Part shown: positions 62,288-64,000 of the stretch, one piece after another
How positions within the stretch are numbered: the stretch's first letter is position 1
Layout: every line of letters starts with the position of its first letter
From: Bradyrhizobium oropedii
GTDB taxonomy: Bacteria; Pseudomonadota; Alphaproteobacteria; Rhizobiales; Xanthobacteraceae
Direction: 5' to 3'
Assembly: GCF_020889685.1 (NCBI RefSeq)
Contig: NZ_JACMYO010000020.1
Coordinates: forward strand, 1-64,000
Length of the DNA: 64,000 nucleotides
Notes under the pieces: generated by a model
Databases searched by the model: none
The model's input: only the letters and a program-made list of their open reading frames with translations
What the model was told of the DNA's origin: nothing
Translations under genes and position numbers: made by a program

Positions 62288-64000
62288 ATGACCTGCGTCC
62301 GCCTCTTCCGGGTTCAGATCGCCGCCGGCGCAGCGCTCGGTGCGGCTGCGTTCGGCGCGCCGGCAACTGCGGCCGACCTACCGCTCAAGTCTCCGGCCCT
62401 GAACGCGGTTTACAACTGGACCGGCTTCTACGTCGGCGGCCATGTCGGTTATGGCGATGGCACACTCGGCCCCGATACCAATCCGCTTCCGCTACAGGCC
62501 GTCTTCTTCCCGCACAGCATCACGGGCGGGATCGGCGGCTTCCAGGCTGGATACAATCGCCAGTTCGCAAATCGCTTCGTGCTCGGCGTCGAGGCCGACG
62601 CGACATTCGTGGGTCCGGTCGATCTGCCGCGGCGCACGCTCGGCCCCTTCAACAGCTCGGTCGACTATGTCGGCACCGTGCGCGGCCGTGCCGGTTACGC
62701 CTTCAACGGCTGGATGCCTTACGTCACCGGCGGCTTCGCCTGGGGCCGCACCCAGGCCAGGGTGAATGACGCTGCGGGCAGTGTCATCTCCGAACCGGGG
62801 CAGTACCAGACCGGCTGGACCGTTGGCGCCGGCGCCGAATTTGCGCTGAGCGGCAATTGGACGGCCAAGATCGAATACGACTACATCGACCTGTCGCGCC
62901 GCACGCTCGGCCTCAACGACTTCGGCATGCCTGGCGTCACCATCGACCCGCGGCTGCACCTGCTGAAATTCGGCCTGAACTATCAGCTCGGCGACTCGCC
63001 ATGGTCGGCGACCCCGACCCAGCCCCGGCTGCCGGAATCCGACAATTGGTCCGTGCATGCGCAGACGACGCTGATCGGACAGGGCTACCCGGCCTTCCGC
63101 GCCGCCTATAGCGGCACCAACAGCCTGCCGCCTGGCGGACAGGTGCAGCAGACCTGGACCACGACGGCGTTCCTCGGTGTGCGGCTGTGGGAAGGCGGCG
63201 AGCTCTACTTCAATCCGGAGACGGCGCAGGGCTTCGGCCTCGACGGCACGCTCGGCCTTGCCGGCTTCCCGAACGGCGAGGCACAGAAGGCGGGCGCGGC
63301 CTATCCGAGAATTCGGCCGCAGCGCTACTACCTCAAGCAGACCTTCGGCTTCGGCGGCGAGCAGGAAGATGTCGCCGACGGACCGAACCAGATCGCGGGC
63401 AAGCGCGACATCGATCGCCTGACACTGATCGTCGGCCGTTTCGCGATCGGCGATTTCTTCGACGGCAATTCCTACGCAAAGGATCCGCGCGCCGACTTCA
63501 TGAACTGGGCGATGTGGGCCTCCGCCGCCTACGACTTCCCGGCGGATCTGCCCGGTTACACCCGCGGTGCCGTGGTCGAACTCAATCGCAAGGACTGGGC
63601 GGTGCGCGCCGGCGTGTTCCAGGTGCCCAATGCACCGAACACCGACGTGCTGGTTTCCAACACCAGCAACGGCGGTGCGGTGGTGGAATTCGAGGGCCGC
63701 TATTCGATCTTCGATCAACCCGGCAAGGTGCGCGTCGGCGTGTTCGGCAATCGCGGCAACACCGGCAATTACGCCCAGGCGCTCGCGATCGAGGATGCCA
63801 ATCCCGGGCTCGATATCAACGACGTGATGGCGGGCATCCGCAAGGACAACACCAAATACGGCTTCTATTTGAACGGCGAGCAGCAGATCGCAACCGATGT
63901 CGGCCTGTTCGGTCGCCTGAGCTGGAATGACGGCCGGAACGAGATCCTGTCCTTCGCCGATGTCGACCGCAGCCTTTCGGGCGGCGTGTCGATCAAGGGC
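62288..64000 (+). CDS. MnoP-like outer-membrane protein: Omp25-type barrel plus OprB-type porin (partial)
   Basis: Open from ATG 62288 to the window end (571 codons, no stop), so the 3' end is missing. It has a signal peptide (MTCVRLFRVQIAAGAALG and on, cleavage near TAAD), then an Omp25/Omp31-like eight-strand barrel (about 40-230, starting NWTGFYVGGHVGYG). From about 250 it resembles carbohydrate-selective porin OprB (RYYLKQTFGFGGEQE, RLTLIVGRFAIGDFFDGN). This two-part architecture is that of B. japonicum MnoP, a Mn2+-selective outer-membrane channel. The Nramp-like neighbour and the Mur-like box support a metal role. Confidence 0.75.
   Translation, partial: MTCVRLFRVQIAAGAALGAAAFGAPATAADLPLKSPALNAVYNWTGFYVGGHVGYGDGTLGPDTNPLPLQAVFFPHSITGGIGGFQAGYNRQFANRFVLGVEADATFVGPVDLPRRTLGPFNSSVDYVGTVRGRAGYAFNGWMPYVTGGFAWGRTQARVNDAAGSVISEPGQYQTGWTVGAGAEFALSGNWTAKIEYDYIDLSRRTLGLNDFGMPGVTIDPRLHLLKFGLNYQLGDSPWSATPTQPRLPESDNWSVHAQTTLIGQGYPAFRAAYSGTNSLPPGGQVQQTWTTTAFLGVRLWEGGELYFNPETAQGFGLDGTLGLAGFPNGEAQKAGAAYPRIRPQRYYLKQTFGFGGEQEDVADGPNQIAGKRDIDRLTLIVGRFAIGDFFDGNSYAKDPRADFMNWAMWASAAYDFPADLPGYTRGAVVELNRKDWAVRAGVFQVPNAPNTDVLVSNTSNGGAVVEFEGRYSIFDQPGKVRVGVFGNRGNTGNYAQALAIEDANPGLDINDVMAGIRKDNTKYGFYLNGEQQIATDVGLFGRLSWNDGRNEILSFADVDRSLSGGVSIKG

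Overview
The window reads as chromosomal DNA of a Bradyrhizobium-like alphaproteobacterium (Nitrobacteraceae). The evidence is high GC with strong GC3 bias, many solute-binding-protein-dependent ABC transporters, several intergenic palindrome families typical of that group (one ending in GAGCATGAT/ATCATGCTC, one containing CGCGTTTTCTTCACGCG), an IS701-type insertion sequence, and an outer-membrane protein with the architecture of Bradyrhizobium MnoP. Genus is an inference from gene content and repeats; there is no rRNA or tRNA in the window to confirm it.

Layout. 46-3116: ABC and adaptor genes of a type I secretion system (T1SS). 3275-5087: a divergent thioesterase/LysR pair. 5084-14344: a nitrogen-scavenging region with an oligopeptide-type ABC importer (dppB, C, F, D), an AtzE/AtzG-like amidase pair embedded between its two ATPase genes, and two divergent solute-binding-protein genes (one frameshifted), each behind a sigma-54-type promoter. 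14375-15980: a palindromic repeat split by an IS701-family element at a CTAG target. 15997-23838: a surface/signalling module with a CHASE2 adenylate cyclase, a 1385-residue FecR/VCBS-repeat secreted protein, two CRP-like operators, and a divergent LapG-like cysteine protease. The T1SS at the left edge is a plausible exporter. 23990-30874: a branched-chain-amino-acid-type ABC importer (livHMGF plus binding protein) with an acyl-CoA synthetase. 31168-33437: an ABC-2 exporter. 33446-37402: hydrolases and a double GNAT protein. 37578-44503: a catabolic island (M29 aminopeptidase, PcaB-like lyase, PcaC-like decarboxylase, TTT-type binding protein, two dehydrogenases, GntR regulator) with a pair of matching palindromic operators in its divergent promoter. 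44520-48005: small genes, palindromic repeats and an L,D-transpeptidase. 48015-50074: a translationally coupled ATP-grasp ligase and zinc metallopeptidase. 50325-52546: a styrene-oxide-isomerase-like membrane protein and an ECF42-type sigma factor with a DGPF/YCII protein. 52740-58018: a Tau/Ssu-type ABC importer, D-2-hydroxyacid dehydrogenase, Inh-type protease inhibitor and creatininase. 58165-64000: a metal-themed end with a CsoR/RcnR/FrmR repressor and its operators, small proteins, an Nramp-related transporter with altered metal-site residues and a repeat embedded in frame in its coding sequence, then a Fur/Mur-like box and a MnoP-like outer-membrane protein cut by the window end.

Most noteworthy: (i) a possible cAMP feedback loop around the FecR/VCBS protein; (ii) facing sigma-54 promoters for two paralogous binding proteins beside an amidase; (iii) the ATP-grasp/zincin pair; (iv) the Mur-box/MnoP/Nramp-like metal locus with a palindromic element inside a gene; (v) a matched operator pair for the GntR-linked catabolic cluster. 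All product assignments are from reading motifs and context; no database search was possible.
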